64,000 nt of DNA from positions 156,894,714 to 156,958,713 of the forward strand of contig CM061142.1 of the NCBI GenBank assembly GCA_030789695.1, in the 5' to 3' direction. The notes below the pieces were generated by a model that saw nothing but the letters and a program-made list of their open reading frames with translations, made no database searches and was not told the origin of the DNA. Within the stretch, counting starts at the first letter, position 1, and the number at the start of each line of letters is the position of its first letter. The stretch is from Scilla litardierei. Taxonomy: Eukaryota > Streptophyta > Magnoliopsida > Asparagales > Asparagaceae. Both the position numbers and the translations under genes were made by a program. Below are positions 12,186 to 26,000 of the stretch, piece after piece.

Positions 12186-15100
12186 GTATGCTTAAAGTAG
12201 CATCTTTCCCTGCTTTGGCACTTTTTGATTCTGGGGCTTCACACTGTTTTCTGTCCCGACAATTCGTGGAAAAAATGCAGTACCAGTTGACTCCTTCATT
12301 GTTAGTTGGAATATTCACATAGGGAATGGTGTGATTAGGAGTACTTCCGGGCTCCGTTATTGTCCAGTGAAAATTTGTGGTCGGGAGTTATATGCTAACT
12401 TCCTAATGATTGAGATGTCCACCTTTGAAGCGGTGTTTGGGATGGACTAGTTAGCGATGTTTTGTGCCACTATTGACTGCAAATTAAGGAGGGTAGTCTT
12501 CCAGATTCCTGATCATCCAGAGTTTGAGTTCAGAAGTGGTAGTTGCACATTAGAACCTGTGAGATTCAGAGCGACACCAGTGGAAGCAGAAGTGTTGGCG
12601 ATGGCCATGGAAGCAGAGGAAGTCTTACCCAGGGTCGTGCAAGATTTCCCTGATGTCTTTCCTGATGACATATATGAACTCCCTCCTGATCGATCATTGG
12701 AGTTCACCATTGATTTGGTACCAGGCACGTAGCCCATTGCGAAGGCTCCTTATCGGATGGCAGCACCTGAGTTGGATGAGCTTCGTAATCAGCTAAAGGA
12801 TCTATCAGAGCGAGGGTTGATACAGCCAAGCGTGTCACCTTGGGGAGCACCAGTGCTTTTAGTGAATAAAAAGGATGGGTCCCGAAGGATGAGCATTGAT
12901 TATAGGGAATTGAACAAGGTGACAATAAAGGACAAGTACCCACTTTCTCGCATCGATGACCTCTTTGATTAGCTTGGTGGATCCCGAGTCTATTCAAAGT
13001 TGGACTTGGTTATCATCAGATTAAGGTTAGGGGGTCTGATGTTCCGAAAGACAGCTTTTCGAACCTGTTATGGACATTATGAGTTCCTGGTGATGCCCTT
13101 CGGTGTGACCAATGCTCCAGCTACCTTCATGAGGTTAATGAATCAGGTATTCTTTGACTATTTGGACAAGTTCGTGGTAGTCTTTATTGATGATATCCTG
13201 ATATATTCCAAAGATGAGGAAGAGCATGCAGAGCATCTGAGAATTGTTCTAGAGACTCTGAGGCAGCATCAGCTATATGCCAAGTATAGTAAGTGCCAGT
13301 TTTAGCTGTCTAAAGTGGCTTTTCTGGGGCACATAGTTTCAGGAGAAGGCATATCAGTTGATCCAGAAAAGGTGGTTGTAGTAGAGAAGTGGCATGTTCC
13401 CATGTCGGTTTCAGAGATTCGGAGCTTTTTGGGATTGGCTGGCTATTACAGGAAATTCATCAAGGATATCTCTAAGATTGCGGCACCACTTACTCACCTG
13501 ACTAAGAAAGATGTTGCTTACATCTGGTCTGAGGAATGTCAGCATGCATTTGAGGAGTTAAAGAGAAGGTTGACTACTGCGCCAGTTTTGACGATTCCAG
13601 ATTGTTCATGAGGATTTGAGATTTTCTGTGATGCTTCTGGGAAAGGGCTGGGATGTGTCATACATCAGCATGGGCGTGTTGTAGCTTATGCCTCTAGACT
13701 TCTGAAGGTACATGAGCTAAACTACCCTACACATGACTTGGAGCTGGCAGCTGTGATCTTTGCCTTAAAGCTGTGGAGACACTTTCTACTAGGAGAACAT
13801 GTCAAGGTGTATACCGACCATAAGAGTTTGAAGTATGTGTTCACCCAGAAGGAGCTCACAATGAGACAGCGTCGGTGGCTTGAGCTGATGGCAGAATATG
13901 ATCTCGATCTCTAGTATCATCCTGGAAAAGTGAACGTGATCCCTGATGCACTCAGTAGATATCCAGCTGTGATGATGTTGACCTCTCAGCCTCAGCTCTA
14001 GTGGGCCCTGCGACAGATGGAGATAGATGTTATACTTCCGGGCATCAAAGCAACCATGTTAAACTTGCAGGTCCAGTCCGATCTAGTAGACCGGATTAAG
14101 GCCGCACAGTCAGGAGATGAAAAGCTAAAGAGGATCCGAGAACAGGTAGAGGCTGGACTTCGGACCGACTTCCACATTTACGAAGATGGCTCTCTTAGAT
14201 TTGGGACTCGGCTATGCGATCCAGCTGGTGCTATTTGAGAGGAATTGCTTAAGGAGGCCCATAGTTCCCCTTATTCAATTCACCCAAGAGGGACCAAGAT
14301 GTATCGTGACCTGCGACAGCATTACTGGTGGTATGGGATGAAGCGTAATATAGCCAGAAGTGTGGCCTCGTGTCTGGTTTGTCAACAGGTGAAGGCCGAA
14401 CACCAAAGAGTTACAGGTCTGTTGCAGCCTCTCCCCATTCCTGAATGGAAATGGCAACATGTGACAATGGACTTTGTGACCGGGCTACCCCGTACACCTA
14501 AGGGGAATGATGCAATTTGGGTAGTCGTTGATCGCTTGACCAAATCTGCACATTTCATTCCCTTCCGGGTTGGACAGTCTACCGAGCATTTAGCTCGAAG
14601 ATATATGGAGGAGATTGTGAGGCTTCACGGAGTTCCTGTTTGTATAATCTCTGATCGGGACACCAGATTCACCTCACATTTTTAGAGAAGTTTGTAGTCT
14701 AGTTTGGGAACTCATCTAAAATTTAGTACAGCACATCATCCCCAGACGGATGGGCAGTCTGAGCGAGTTATTCAGATCCTCGAAGACATGTTGAGAGCTT
14801 GCATGCTGGACTTTAAAGGATCCTTGGAGGATCACTTGCACTTGGTGGAGTTTGCTTACAACAATAGTTATCAGGTAAGCATTGAAATGGCACCGTTTGC
14901 TGCTTTGTATGGAAGGAAGTGCAGATCACCTCTAAGCTGGGACGATGTTGGGGACCGTGAACTTTTAGGACCTGATTTAGTGGTGGAAGCGATCAATGTG
15001 GTTCGGACAGTCAGGGAAAATCTTCGTATCGCTCAGGATCTCTATAAGCATTGGGCAGATACAAAGAGACGTCTATTGGAGTTTCAGCCAGGTGATTACG

Positions 15101-15508
15101 TGTTCTTGAAAATCTCCCCGACACGTGGCACGATTCGATTTGGTCGACGAGTGAAGCTGAGCATGAGATTCATTGGTCCCTTCGAGATCTTGGCTCGTGT
15201 TGGTGAAGTTGCCTATCGCCTTGCCTTACCTCCATCCTTGGAAGGCGTCCATGATGTGTTCCACGTATCTCAGCTTCGAAAATATGTGGGGGGACCCTAG
15301 TCGCCTCGTGGACCTCTTGGAGATTGAAGTGCGCCCTGACCTGACTTATGAACAGCAACCAGTGGCCATCTTGGATCGGAGACAAAAGATACTAAAGAAG
15401 AAAGCCATTAATTTAGTAAGAGTCATGTGGCAGCAAGAGTCGCCTGGTGAGTCCACCTGGGAGTGCAAGGACGAGATGAGAGACAGATATCCTCACATGT
15501 TTATGTAA
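12186..15508 (+). pseudogene. Tekay-like pol of element C
   Basis: Order: protease (LFDSGASHCFL near 12220; D element has DTGAS), RT ([31 protein letters not shown] with the catalytic FIDD near 13185), RNase H ([23 protein letters not shown]), integrase (zinc finger [17 protein letters not shown]; catalytic D in MDFVTGLP, D in SDRDTRFTSHF, E in TDGQSERVIQILED) and a chromodomain ending [20 protein letters not shown]. Nonsense codons occur at many places (for example near 12448, 12730, 12970, 13303, 13609, 13912, 14000, 14236, 14683, 14695). There is a base missing in an A-run near 12270, a small deletion near 13010, and a one-base G insertion near 15290 before the chromodomain. Dead copy. Confidence 0.92.
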
Positions 15509-15670
15509 GTACCTTATCCCTGTATCAATGTCTCTTTTGATAATCTTGGATGCAAAATTTTGTGAGATCCGTGATGTAGGATATTATAAAGAGAAGCTCT
15601 TGAAATTTAGATATTTTCTTCTTAGACTAGAACCCTTGATCTTCGAAAGTTCGAGGACGAACTTTAGTTT

Positions 15671-15683
15671 AAGGAGGTTAGGA
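15671..15683 (+). promoter_or_regulatory. Polypurine tract of element C
   Basis: AAGGAGGTTAGGA directly before the TGTCATGG start of the 3' LTR. This is the expected primer site for plus-strand synthesis. Element D has AAGGAGGGTAGGG in the same place. Confidence 0.75.
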
Positions 15684-18362
15684 TGTCATGGCCTGTTTAG
15701 CTCTATACCGAGACTGATACGGTAGCCCTCTACACGTGAGTAAAGTGAGTATAATGAGTTGATAAGGAGGGATATGGCGTGAATGTGGCTCGTGGCAGTC
15801 ACGTAAATTTGTGAAAAGTGTAGGGACATTTTGGTCATTTGACTACACGGGTAGAAGTGTGTGTGTAGAGTAAAAGTGGGTGTGTAAAGAAATGTGAAAC
15901 TTGTAAATTTAAAAAGAGTGGGTTAGAGTGTGAGGGGCTAGTGTGAAAAGGGATGGGTTTAATGGCACACATGTAAATTTTTAGAAAGGTCAGGGGCAAA
16001 ACGGTCTGTTTGAAAAAACTGCTGTGCGTACATACTAATGTTGTATGTGCGTAAAGTAATGGCAATTACTTGAAACTTGAGGGGTAAGTTTGGAAGGGTA
16101 TTAAGGTCATTTAGCCTATGCATGCTTATCCTAAAGAGAATTCTAGAGCTAGGATTTTTTATTACATTTCTACATCCTTCTTTAATTTTCTTCTCCTTTC
16201 TTTTCTTATCTTCAATCATCCTTATCCCTTCCATGCCATGGCCGAACCCCTCTAGCCCATTTTCCCCCTCCATCAACACTCAAAATCCTAGCCTTTGCTT
16301 TCAAAAAAATTCAAGGAAACCCCCTAGCTTTCAAGAGAAAGAAAGGTGGAGAGAAGAGAAAGAGAAGAGAAAGAGAAGAAAATTTCTTTGAGGTAGGAAT
16401 TCTAACTTGGTTAGGGAATTTTTGTTTAGGGCTATGAGATTGTTATGATGATTTATATTGTTCAAGTCCTTAATTTCATGTTTTATATGTACAATAGCCC
16501 CAAAGATTCAATTTTTCCCTTGTATTTGCTTGCAAAGCACCCTCTCCTGAAAAACAGAATTTTGCATGTGTGTTTGCACATCAATTTTTATTTCTGTAGT
16601 TGGAATCACTTTCTGAAGAAAAAAAATATGTAGCTATAGATCTTGAAGTCATACCCCAAATTCATATAAACTTTGTCATATGTTGAGTTCAATAAGTATG
16701 CGAAATAATTCCATGTTTGCAAGATGTCTGAAATTCTGTCAAGCTGTACACAGTTCAGCAAAATGAGCACTACTACCTGCACACTCTATGGATTTTGCTG
16801 ATTTTGGTCTTGTTGGAAACTTAAGAATTTTTTAAAATGTTCATCAGGGTTCTCATATGTCGTAATTCTGGCTCCAACATGCTTAAAATTGGCCTTGAAG
16901 ACAGATCCAGAAATCTGTCTGAAGAACAGATTTGACACACTTTGCTAAATAATTCACTATAAATCATATACTTCATATTTCTACATGACATTTTATAATT
17001 GAACTCAGGACTATTATATATCCAACTTTCATTCTTTGAGTTTTGTCAAATTCACAATAGAAATGGGTTAAAAATGTTATCTTTCTAGCTGATTTTGCAA
17101 TTTCAGTATGCTGGATGGTATTGGGTGAAGTTGGAAGTGTGTGATATTGCTAATGTTTCACTCCAAAATGCATGAATGATGTTGATGCATGTATGTAAGT
17201 TGGGTTATGCTATTTTTTACTAAATTTAATGATGTTTTTATGTCTCATTTACATGGTGAACGCCATATGTTCGTTAAAATGCCCAAAAGAATTTGAAATT
17301 GGAGAAACTTGGAAAATGGCCATTAAAATTGTTGTGCCATGTATTACATTTGTAAACTTGTGTATGACCAATAAACTTTATGACACAAGACACGTTAACT
17401 GGGATGTCTCGATCTGCTCTAAGGCGGGTGAACATCCTAGTATTGGGATGTGGGAAGTTTGGGTATAACTTAACTTTAAGGGGGCTGGACTGAGAAGTTG
17501 GGGAAAGTGATATGTGATATGCGATACTTACACACACTCGCCTTTATCGGGAGTGGAGGGGACATACGTAGGTTGTGTTATTATGTGGAGCGCCTCACTC
17601 CTGCCAGGGACAGGGGAGCTGAGAGGCCCGGCGTACAGTGCCCGTGTCCACTGCGTCGTGTGCTGTATTCACCCCAAATTTGGGGTGAAGTCCAGGCCCT
17701 TATCTTTAGGTGATACCCAAGCTTCCAAAAATCACTAACATCAACTAACTAATGAACCATATATGTATTGTTGTTGTTGCACACTTGTGTGTTGTACGCT
17801 TTACCTTGGTTGCTTGTATTCCTATTGCCTTTATACTCATAACCCCTAAATGATTTTCCCTGCCCTAGTTAGTTTCCTACTGGGCACGTTTGACGTGCTC
17901 ATTTTACTTTTCAGGTCTTGAGCAGAGGTCACCAGAGCAGAGTCTCCCTCAGGAAATTCCTTAGATGTGGGTTTTGGTTTGGGAATACCACTCTTTTGGT
18001 ATGTGTCCTGTAGTGTGAGTTGGGTTGAGTGGTGAGTGAGTTTCCTTTTTGTAGCTGTGTTATATGTTGGTGGCTTTTAGCACTTCTCATGTATATAATA
18101 GAGACAGTTCACTTGTACTTGACGCTGGTGTGTGGTATGCTCTTTGGTTATGTGGTTCTGTGGGTTTGTACTTTCTGTGATGGCAATATGTGTTACTTCT
18201 TTCTTTTACATAAATGTGATGTATGATCCCAGCATTCGCAGTGGCCTACTGATTGTGTTCCTCTATTTACGCTTGGTGAAATACCACGGCTTGTCAAGCT
18301 CCATCCTCCCTTTCCACGGTTTGTGTTGCCTTACAAAGTAATTGTGGGAATGGGGAGTGACA
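15684..18362 (+). repeat. 3' LTR of element C
   Basis: Starts TGTCATGGC and ends GGGAGTGACA, followed by the target duplication GCCTC (18363-18367). At 2679 bp it is slightly longer than the 5' copy, mainly because of the segment around 17180-17236. Divergence from the 5' LTR is far greater than between the LTRs of element D. Confidence 0.95.
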
Positions 18363-19014
18363 GCCTCTTCTTACCCTTGCCCTTAGGCTGGTGAGAAGGG
18401 GCAGAGCCTACAACCAATGCTGTTGGCTTCTTCTCGATCTCCTCGAACTTCTGGAGCATGTTCAGGAGACCAGGAAGATCCACTTCAGTGCTGTTCATTA
18501 TGAAACTAGTAATGAACGGGTTGAAGTCAGGGGTCAAAGATCTAAGGATTATGTCTACGCTCATTTCATTTTCGAGGACAAATCCTAGTTAGATTGCATC
18601 CTCTATGTACCCGATCATCTTGATAACATGATCCTGCACAGGGCCCGTCGTCATCTTGGCTCCCCAAAAGTTGCAGGTGGCCTCAAACCTGGCAACTCTA
18701 GAACGCTTGACATACAATTGCTCTGCGTTCAAAAGCATGCTCCGAACATCCATATGTTCGTGCTTTCTTTGCAAGTCAATGGTCATAGAGGCCAGAGTAA
18801 GGCACCTGGCCTTCTCTGCATCCCTTTGGTACTGCTTGTATGATTCCTTCTCCTCGTTGGTGGCATCCTCGTCGGGCTTCTATAGAGCGTCCTCCGTCAG
18901 TATGAAGCCTATCCCAGCTAGCGAGAGGACCAGTTTTATGTTCCTCAACCAGTCCTTGTAGTTCGTCCCATCTAGCACGTTCTTCTCGATTATGAATTTT
19001 AATACTGACTCCAT
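18363..19014 (-). pseudogene. Copia A gag, N-terminal and middle part
   Basis: Minus-strand copia Gag starting at the ATG at 19014 (MESVLKFIIEKNVLDGTNYKDWL, in two pieces a standard Gag opening) and running through the UBN2/Retrotran_gag_2 region (LMTIDLQRKHEHMDVRSML; LRSLTPDFNPFITSFIMN). In-frame stops lie near 18880 and at 18589. The frame breaks off at 18367, where gypsy C is inserted, and resumes at 8225. The region before the break is basic (KGKGKKR) and leads toward the zinc knuckle. Confidence 0.85.
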
Positions 19015-20456
19015 ACTGTATTTTAATAGAAATTGAATTAGCATATGTTCTTGTATAGTTTAAGAGGTTTTTATTAAACTATATTCTCCCACTATTTCTA
19101 AAGAATTTTAAGCCGTAATAACAAACAATTTATTATAATTAAAAATTTGTGGGAGAGGGATCCAACCACCCTTAGTCTCACAGCCTTGAGTGTGCTCAAC
19201 AAGTTGTTTCACTCTGCAGTCGGTAGCTGAACTCTTCATAAATCATATTATATATGACTCCCTATATATTTTACCCCTGGCCACTTATGATCATGAGTGT
19301 TTTTATCCAAATCATAAGACTAGCCTAGTCAGACCCTTGTTTTCGTGTCTAGCTTAACTTACGTCGGTCCTCGGTGTATTCACGACACGACAGTTTGGGT
19401 CAAGGTTAGACTACATCATATGTAATAAGAAGTTAGTTTCTATAAGGTTGCCATGTCACAGCTTGAGTGTGCTCAACAACTGTAACATGGATCCTATAGT
19501 TGCCAAACTCTAAAAGAAGGAGGGCTACGTCTTATCATGAAAACGATTATTAACGTATTAGACGTATGTATAGTTGAGGGTGTCATATAATCATGATTCG
19601 CGTCATTGCGGTCCAATGGACACTGCCAGGAAATTGACTAAGCCAGGATCACTTATCCACAGTCTAGCTAAGGTGATCCAACAAACTTAGCCAAGCACAT
19701 TGACCGGATCATGGTCCATTGAATGAAACTTATCATTTATATATACATGCCATCAACTAAAAGGCTTTTATTAGAATTAGTTAATCCTATCAACTAGTGG
19801 AATCCTTAAAATTCAAAATTTATTAGGATTCGTTAATAACTTTTATTAAGTCCTTATCAACTATAAGGTTTCATTTGTATTAACATGCTATCCTAATCGA
19901 TATTAGGATTTTAATAAATACAAATTACAACACTTTAAAGTGTAGTCTTTCATGAAAATTATTATTATAACGTTTAAAATAATAATCGTCGTCAAAAGGG
20001 GCTACCCTAATCAGGAATTAGGTCTTTAAAAGTTGTAACAGTTTATTAAACATAGCATGTTATTATAAAATTCATCGCATAAATTTTAAAGGAGTTTTTA
20101 ATGGCTAACTCAAAGGGTTTTCTTGAATCATCAAATAATAAGCAAGAATTTAGAATGACCATTAAAACACATAATCTAACTTTATCACATAAAATTAGTA
20201 TGCAATTATCAACTTAAATATCACATTAAAATTTTTCTAACTATTTAATAATTATCAAATAATTATTAAACATGCACAACATATTAAAATGTATACTATA
20301 AATAATAATATGCAATTAAAAATTTAACACTTAAATCATAAGAATGATTTAAAAACATAAAATTTTTATCTAATAAAAATTAATAGTTTCATAAAAATTA
20401 TCACATAATTTTTATTTCAAAAAACTTTGTTTTAAAATCATCACATAAAATTTGCA
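19015..20456. other. Leader region of element A
   Basis: Very AT-rich, no coding sequence. It is homologous to the leader of element B at 26240-27400: both hold the blocks CTTGAGTGT..CTCAAC, GTCAGACC(C/T)TTGTTTTCG and TTAACGTAT..GAC..TATAGTTGA. It should end in a PBS, but none is present near 20456, where the sequence passes straight into mid-LTR; a deletion removed the PBS and the LTR start. Confidence 0.65.
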
Positions 20457-21012
20457 TGGTTCGAACGGGACCATCCCAAAGAGCCATCTATCTATTTCTA
20501 TGCGTTATATGATCTAAAATATTATCGTAAAATATTTATGATGCATTTTAAATCTGTTTGCATCACATGCATTAATCGCATACAGCATTCTACTAATGCT
20601 GAAGTCGCAAACATTTTGCTACATTATTAAATCTCATTTAATGTCAAAAACTTATGCGACCCTATTAAATCCTATTTAATATAGATCAACTTAATGTCAC
20701 TAACTCTTAGTGACTTCATTTATTCTCGTGCACCCGAGTGCACACCTTCTAAATTCTTCCTATTACTAAGACACAAACCGAACTCGGTGTGAGACTGTAC
20801 AGCCTGACCCTACTTCAGGTTGGGGCTTGAAACCCCTAGATGGCAGTAACCACGAGCATCAGGTGTCGTCCCTGTTTTAGCATTATAATTACGTGATTGA
20901 CCCATCGACAAAAGTGTCGTCTGGATCACTCTGACTGTGTCAGTGATGAATGCCGCAGTTTTAGTGCCTTCGTCACAACTATGTCCATGCATGGCCAAGG
21001 GTATGGTAAACC

Positions 21013-23011
21013 TGTTGGGTCTGACCAACCCGAAGGTCTAACTACTGCAAAATATGAAATGCACAATAAAAGGACTCAGCTGGAATCTTTCCTTAGTACA
21101 GGCAAGGTGTACCGCACCGTCTTCTCGTACCCCGCCTCGAGCTGAGCCGCTTTCCGAACCGCACTGTGCCTCCAAGACGATCACTTGTCGAAGAAAGCTT
21201 CACTTGAGTAGACCCATGCCAGATATTTCTGGATCAGATCCAAACCTCTTCGTAATCTTATTAGGACCCGACTGGAGGATAGAAAGAACTATAGAGGAAG
21301 AATAATTTAAGTCTTGATCGAGAGTGCTCAAAAGTTTCGGAGCTCCTCAATCAAAGACTTGGTGCAATTTTTCTCTTGGGTGTCCACCCCTATTTATATA
21401 TGGAGCTAGACCCCTTGATCGTCTCACGAGCAATGTGGGTCTAATAAATCAAAGACAGATTTAAATTTAAGTTAGTAAGCCTTTCTTAAAGGCCTAACTT
21501 TAACTAGTTAAATCTCCCTCACCATTGAGCTTCAAAGATGATACTACCTATCATTTTGAAGAGCTTTGAATGGTGAACGCGTAGGAACAAACGACAATGA
21601 AATCCGACTTCGTTTGACTCCTCATACAATTGCTCAAAGTTGAGCAAAAGTCACACATTTCGTAGCCGTCAAGGGTTTCAAAAAACCCGAGCCAAAACAA
21701 CTTAAGTTGCGGGCACGCCCGCTAAGCTAGCGGGAGCTTAGAGGGCGCGCCCTCCAAAGACATTGGGCGCGCCCGGAGCGGGCGCTCAGCCCGCTAAACC
21801 AGCGGGCCGCCCGTTCCTCTTGCGGGTGGACCTGTTTGTCCAAGTGGGTCTAACCCACCTTTGCCTTGTGTTGTTTTTGCGTTTCTGTGCTCGTTTGAGC
21901 TCCGTTTACAATGCGGTTTGTTCATGTGGATTCTACAGGAAGTCCTCTTCAATCCCAAATGTTTTAATCTCACAACTAACTTGTGAACTTAATAATTCTA
22001 TTCCATCGAATGCATTCCTCTTTACATTCTTCCTATTGCTAAGGCGTGAATACTACTCGGTGTGAGACCCTACAGCCTGACCCTACAGCAGGTTGAGACT
22101 CGAAGTCCCTAGACGACAGTAACCACGAGCAGCAGGTGTCGTCCCTGTTTCAGAATCATACTTACGTGATTGACTTGTCGGCAAAAGTGTCGTCGAAATC
22201 ACAATGACTGTGTCCGTGATGAACTCCGTAGTTTTAGTCCCTTCGTCTTAACTATGTCACTTGCCCAACCTAGGGTATGGAACTCTGTCAAGCCCACTAG
22301 CTAGCAGCAGTCAGTATGCATCGGTCTCTGGTACATTCATGTTGTACATCCTACAACATACCTTGACCAAGGTTTTACCGAGAGCCGTACTGACCTGCGA
22401 TATTAACTTCCCATTAATGGAAGAGACGAATTCTCTCTTGATCACTACTCAGCTCGTACGCTTCAAGTGTCACCCAGCCTAAAATCTTTCAACAGGCCTT
22501 GCCTCGAAGCTAGATCATAGACCTAAGTGACACTGTGCACGCACAGCTTCGTACAATGATCTCAAGTCCTATGGACCAACTTGCCTATCATCACTAGAGT
22601 TATTAATGACAGTTCGTTAATGTTTAATCATTTGATAACTCTTTATTTGGGTCGTTCAGTGGACTCATTCTCCAATGAGCACCTATGTCTTGTCTCCGAC
22701 TTCATCAAGTCGCATGATTATGAGACCAACAAGACAAAGACACAATGGTCTGTCCGATGTGCCGATGTCCTATCTCAACGCATCTATGACCACGAACGCT
22801 TTTAAGACTCAAGCTCATATCGGTCAGACATTTCACATAATCGCGATCTCTATCTTGAAACATGTATGACCTAACTTGGAGTCTAAGGAAATTATCTAAG
22901 CAATATATAAAATAGAAAATTACTCGACAATTTTTACCAGAAAGCATACTTTCATTTATGTACAAAACGTTTACAAAGATAAATAGCATCAACGGCATAC
23001 GTCTCTCTACA
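21013..23011 (-). repeat. 3' LTR of element B
   Basis: Starts TGTTGGG directly at TCTGACC: about 157 bp present in the 5' LTR (27417-27573) are missing. The deletion endpoints share GGG, which points to microhomology-mediated loss. Otherwise it aligns with 27574-29619, including the GC-rich block with GGGCGCGCCC-type motifs near 21740-21790. The outer end is CTCTCTACA at 23011. Confidence 0.92.
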
Positions 23012-23015
23012 TCTC

Positions 23016-26000
23016 TCACTTGCACTCAGGGCCATTTATCTGGTATCTCATACCACATTTACACACTAGTCTCTCTAGATGTTCGCGTGCCAGCGCCTTC
23101 GTGAATGGATCTGCTAAGTTGTCTTCCGAACAGACTCTAATGAGTTCTATATCTTTCCTCTTCTCAATATCCTGTATCAAGTGATACTTCCGAAGAATGT
23201 GTCTGTATCTCTTGTGGAATCTAGGTTCTTGAACCAGACTGATGGTTGCATTGTTGTCGCTATACAGCGGTATTGGATTTTCAATTGCAGGTACCATTCC
23301 CAGCTGGCTTATGAAGTTCCTCATCCAAACTCCTTCCTTTGCCGCATCGTTGGCCGCTATGTATTCGGCCTCCATCGTGGAGTCTGCAACAGTATCTTGT
23401 TTAGGACTCCTCCAACTGACTGCTCCTCCATTGAGAGTAAAAACATATCCAGAGATCAATTTGCTATCATCTATATCACTATGAAAGCTGGAATCTGTGA
23501 AGCCTTTAACCTTGAGCTCTTCACTTCCATAAATCAAGACTAAGTCTTTAGTCCTTCTTAAGTACTTAAGAATTGCCTTGACTGCTCTCCGGTGTTCTTC
23601 TCCAGGGTTAAACTGATATCGACTTACTGCACCTAGTGCATAAGCGACATCGGGTCTGGTACAGATCATGGAATACATGATAGATCCTACTGCTGAAGCA
23701 TATGGGATCTTACTCATGCGATCATTTTCCAAGTCATTTTTTGGAGACATCTCCTTGGAAAGGTTTATTCTATAATTGGCTGGTATTAAACCACCCTTAC
23801 GGTTTTCCATGCTAAACAGTTTTAGCACGGTGTCAATGTACCTGGTTAGGGAGAGTCCTAGCATCCATTTAGATCTATTTCTATATATCTTTACACCTAA
23901 TATGTAGGATGCTTCTCCCAAGTCTTTCATGGAGAAGTTAGTTGACATCCATTCTTTAACAGACTTCAACATCTCTATGTTGTTACCTATTATCAGAATA
24001 TCATCCACGTACAGTACGAGGATAACTAAAGAATTATTACTGGTCCTTTTATAGATGCACGGATCATCCTCATTTCTGACAAAACCAAACGCTTTGACTG
24101 TCTTGTCAAAATGGATGTTCCAACTTCTTGAAGCCTGTTGTAGTCCATATATGGACATGTGCAGTCTACATGCTTTTTCTTTACTCCCACTAACTTCGAA
24201 ACCTTCTGGCTGAGTCATGTAAATCTACTCTTCTAAATCACCGTTTAGAAACGCAGTTTTTACATCCATTTGCTAGATTTCGTAGTCATAGTGGGCAGCA
24301 ATAGCGAGTACAATTCGGATAGACTTGTGCATGGCGACCAGTGAGAAAGTCTCGTCACAATCTATTCCTAGAATCTGACTATAACCTTTTGCAACCAGCC
24401 TAGCCTTGTATGTTTCTACCTTTCCATCTGCACCAATCTTCTTCTTGAAGATCCATTTGCAGCCAATAGGAGTGCTTCCCTTGGGCACGTTTTCTAAGGT
24501 CCATATCTTATTCACGTGCATGGAATCTATTTCGTATTTCACTGCATCTAGCCATTTATCAGAGCCTCTACTCTTTATAGCATCCTAGAAACTAATAGGA
24601 TCATCATCTAATATCATGCTATCATCAATCCCTCCGTCTACGAGAAAACCGTGTACCTATCGGGGACTCGAGGAATCCTACCAGACTTCCTAACAACTGG
24701 TTAGGAGATATCTGGTTCTGATTCTCCTACTGGTTTCGACACTTGTTCCTGTGTAAATACCTCTTCCGAACATTTTTCCAGATCAATCACTTTACCAGTT
24801 GATTCCTTCACAAGGAACTACTTTTCTAAAAAAAGTGGCATGTCTAGAGACAACAATTTTTTGTTGCTCTGGATGGTAAAAGATATATCCTAACGAATGT
24901 CTCACGTACCCAATGAATTTACACAGAATAGATATGTCTTCCAGTTTGTCTGGATTATGCCTTTTGACATATGCATGACAACCACACACCCTTAAGTGAT
25001 TAAGGCTTGGTTTCCTGCCAGTCCATATCTGATATGGTGTCATCGGCACAGACCTTGATGGAACCTTATTGAGAATATATATAGCAGTTTTTAGGGCATA
25101 GCCCCAGAGGAAAGTTGTTAACTCAGCTTCACTTATCATGGATCGCACCATGTCTAACAAGGTGCGGTTCCTCCTCTCTGACACACCGTTATGTTGAGGT
25201 GAGTAAGGAGGTGTGACCTGAGAGAGAATCACATTCTCTTTTAAATATGCAAGGAATTCATGTCTCAAGTATTCTCCTCCTCAATCTGATCAAAGGATCT
25301 TAATACTTTTGCCAGTCTATTTTTCAACTTCGTTACGGTACTCTTTGAATCGCTCAAAGGTTTCAGACTTGTGTTTCATCAAGAACACTTGTCCAAACCT
25401 AGAGTGATCATCCGTAAATGTAACGAAATATGAAAATCCTCCTTTGGCTAATGTAGACATGGGTCCACATACATCAGAATGTACTATACCCAAGAGTTCA
25501 ATAACTCTCTCCCTTTGACTTGCAAAGGGAGTTTTGCCCATTTTACCTTTAACGCAAGACTTGCAAGTGTCGAATGACTCATAATTCGAGAGGCCCAAGA
25601 GCCCCTCTTTATGTAACTTGCTGAGTCTCTTCTCTCCGATATGGCCTAGTCTACAGTGCCAAAGGTAGGTATAATTAAAACCTGATCCTTACGTTTTCTT
25701 GTATTAATGTTTAATACAACTTTATTACTCAAAGTGTATACACCATTGTTTAGTGTCCCAAAACCTAGCAACTTACCTTCAAAGAAAATGTTCATAACAT
25801 TTTCGTTGATAGCAAAATTATAACCTTCTCTAGCCAAAGCCGAGACGGAGATAATATTGCATAGGAAGTTTGGGATATAGTAACATTGCTTCAAAAGCAA
25901 GTTAGCTCCACTAGCTAATGTGTGTTTTAGATCTCCCACGGCTACAACATAAATATTTGCTGCGTTGCCGACTTGGAGAACGATTTCATTCTTTTCAAGC

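Larger units (their letters stand above)
8226..18362 (+). mobile_element. Ty3/gypsy Tekay-like element C, decayed
   Basis: A full-length 10.1-kb chromovirus-type element with LTRs at 8226-10848 and 15684-18362 and a 5-bp target duplication GCCTC on both sides (8221-8225 and 18363-18367). Domain order is gag, protease, RT, RNase H, integrase, chromodomain. It is related to element D (47-58 kb): parts of the LTR (17136-17182 against 49619-49670 in reverse) and the whole pol align. Many nonsense codons and several frameshifts make it non-autonomous. It was inserted into the gag of copia A. Confidence 0.95.

Noticed and set aside
8221..18367. Repeat-induced point mutation as in fungi
   Set aside because: The sequence is from a plant; methyl-cytosine deamination explains the transition-type stops.
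21740..21800. Cluster of GGCGCGCC restriction-like palindromes as a vector remnant
   Set aside because: The same block occurs in the other LTR of element B (28265-28330), so it is native LTR sequence.
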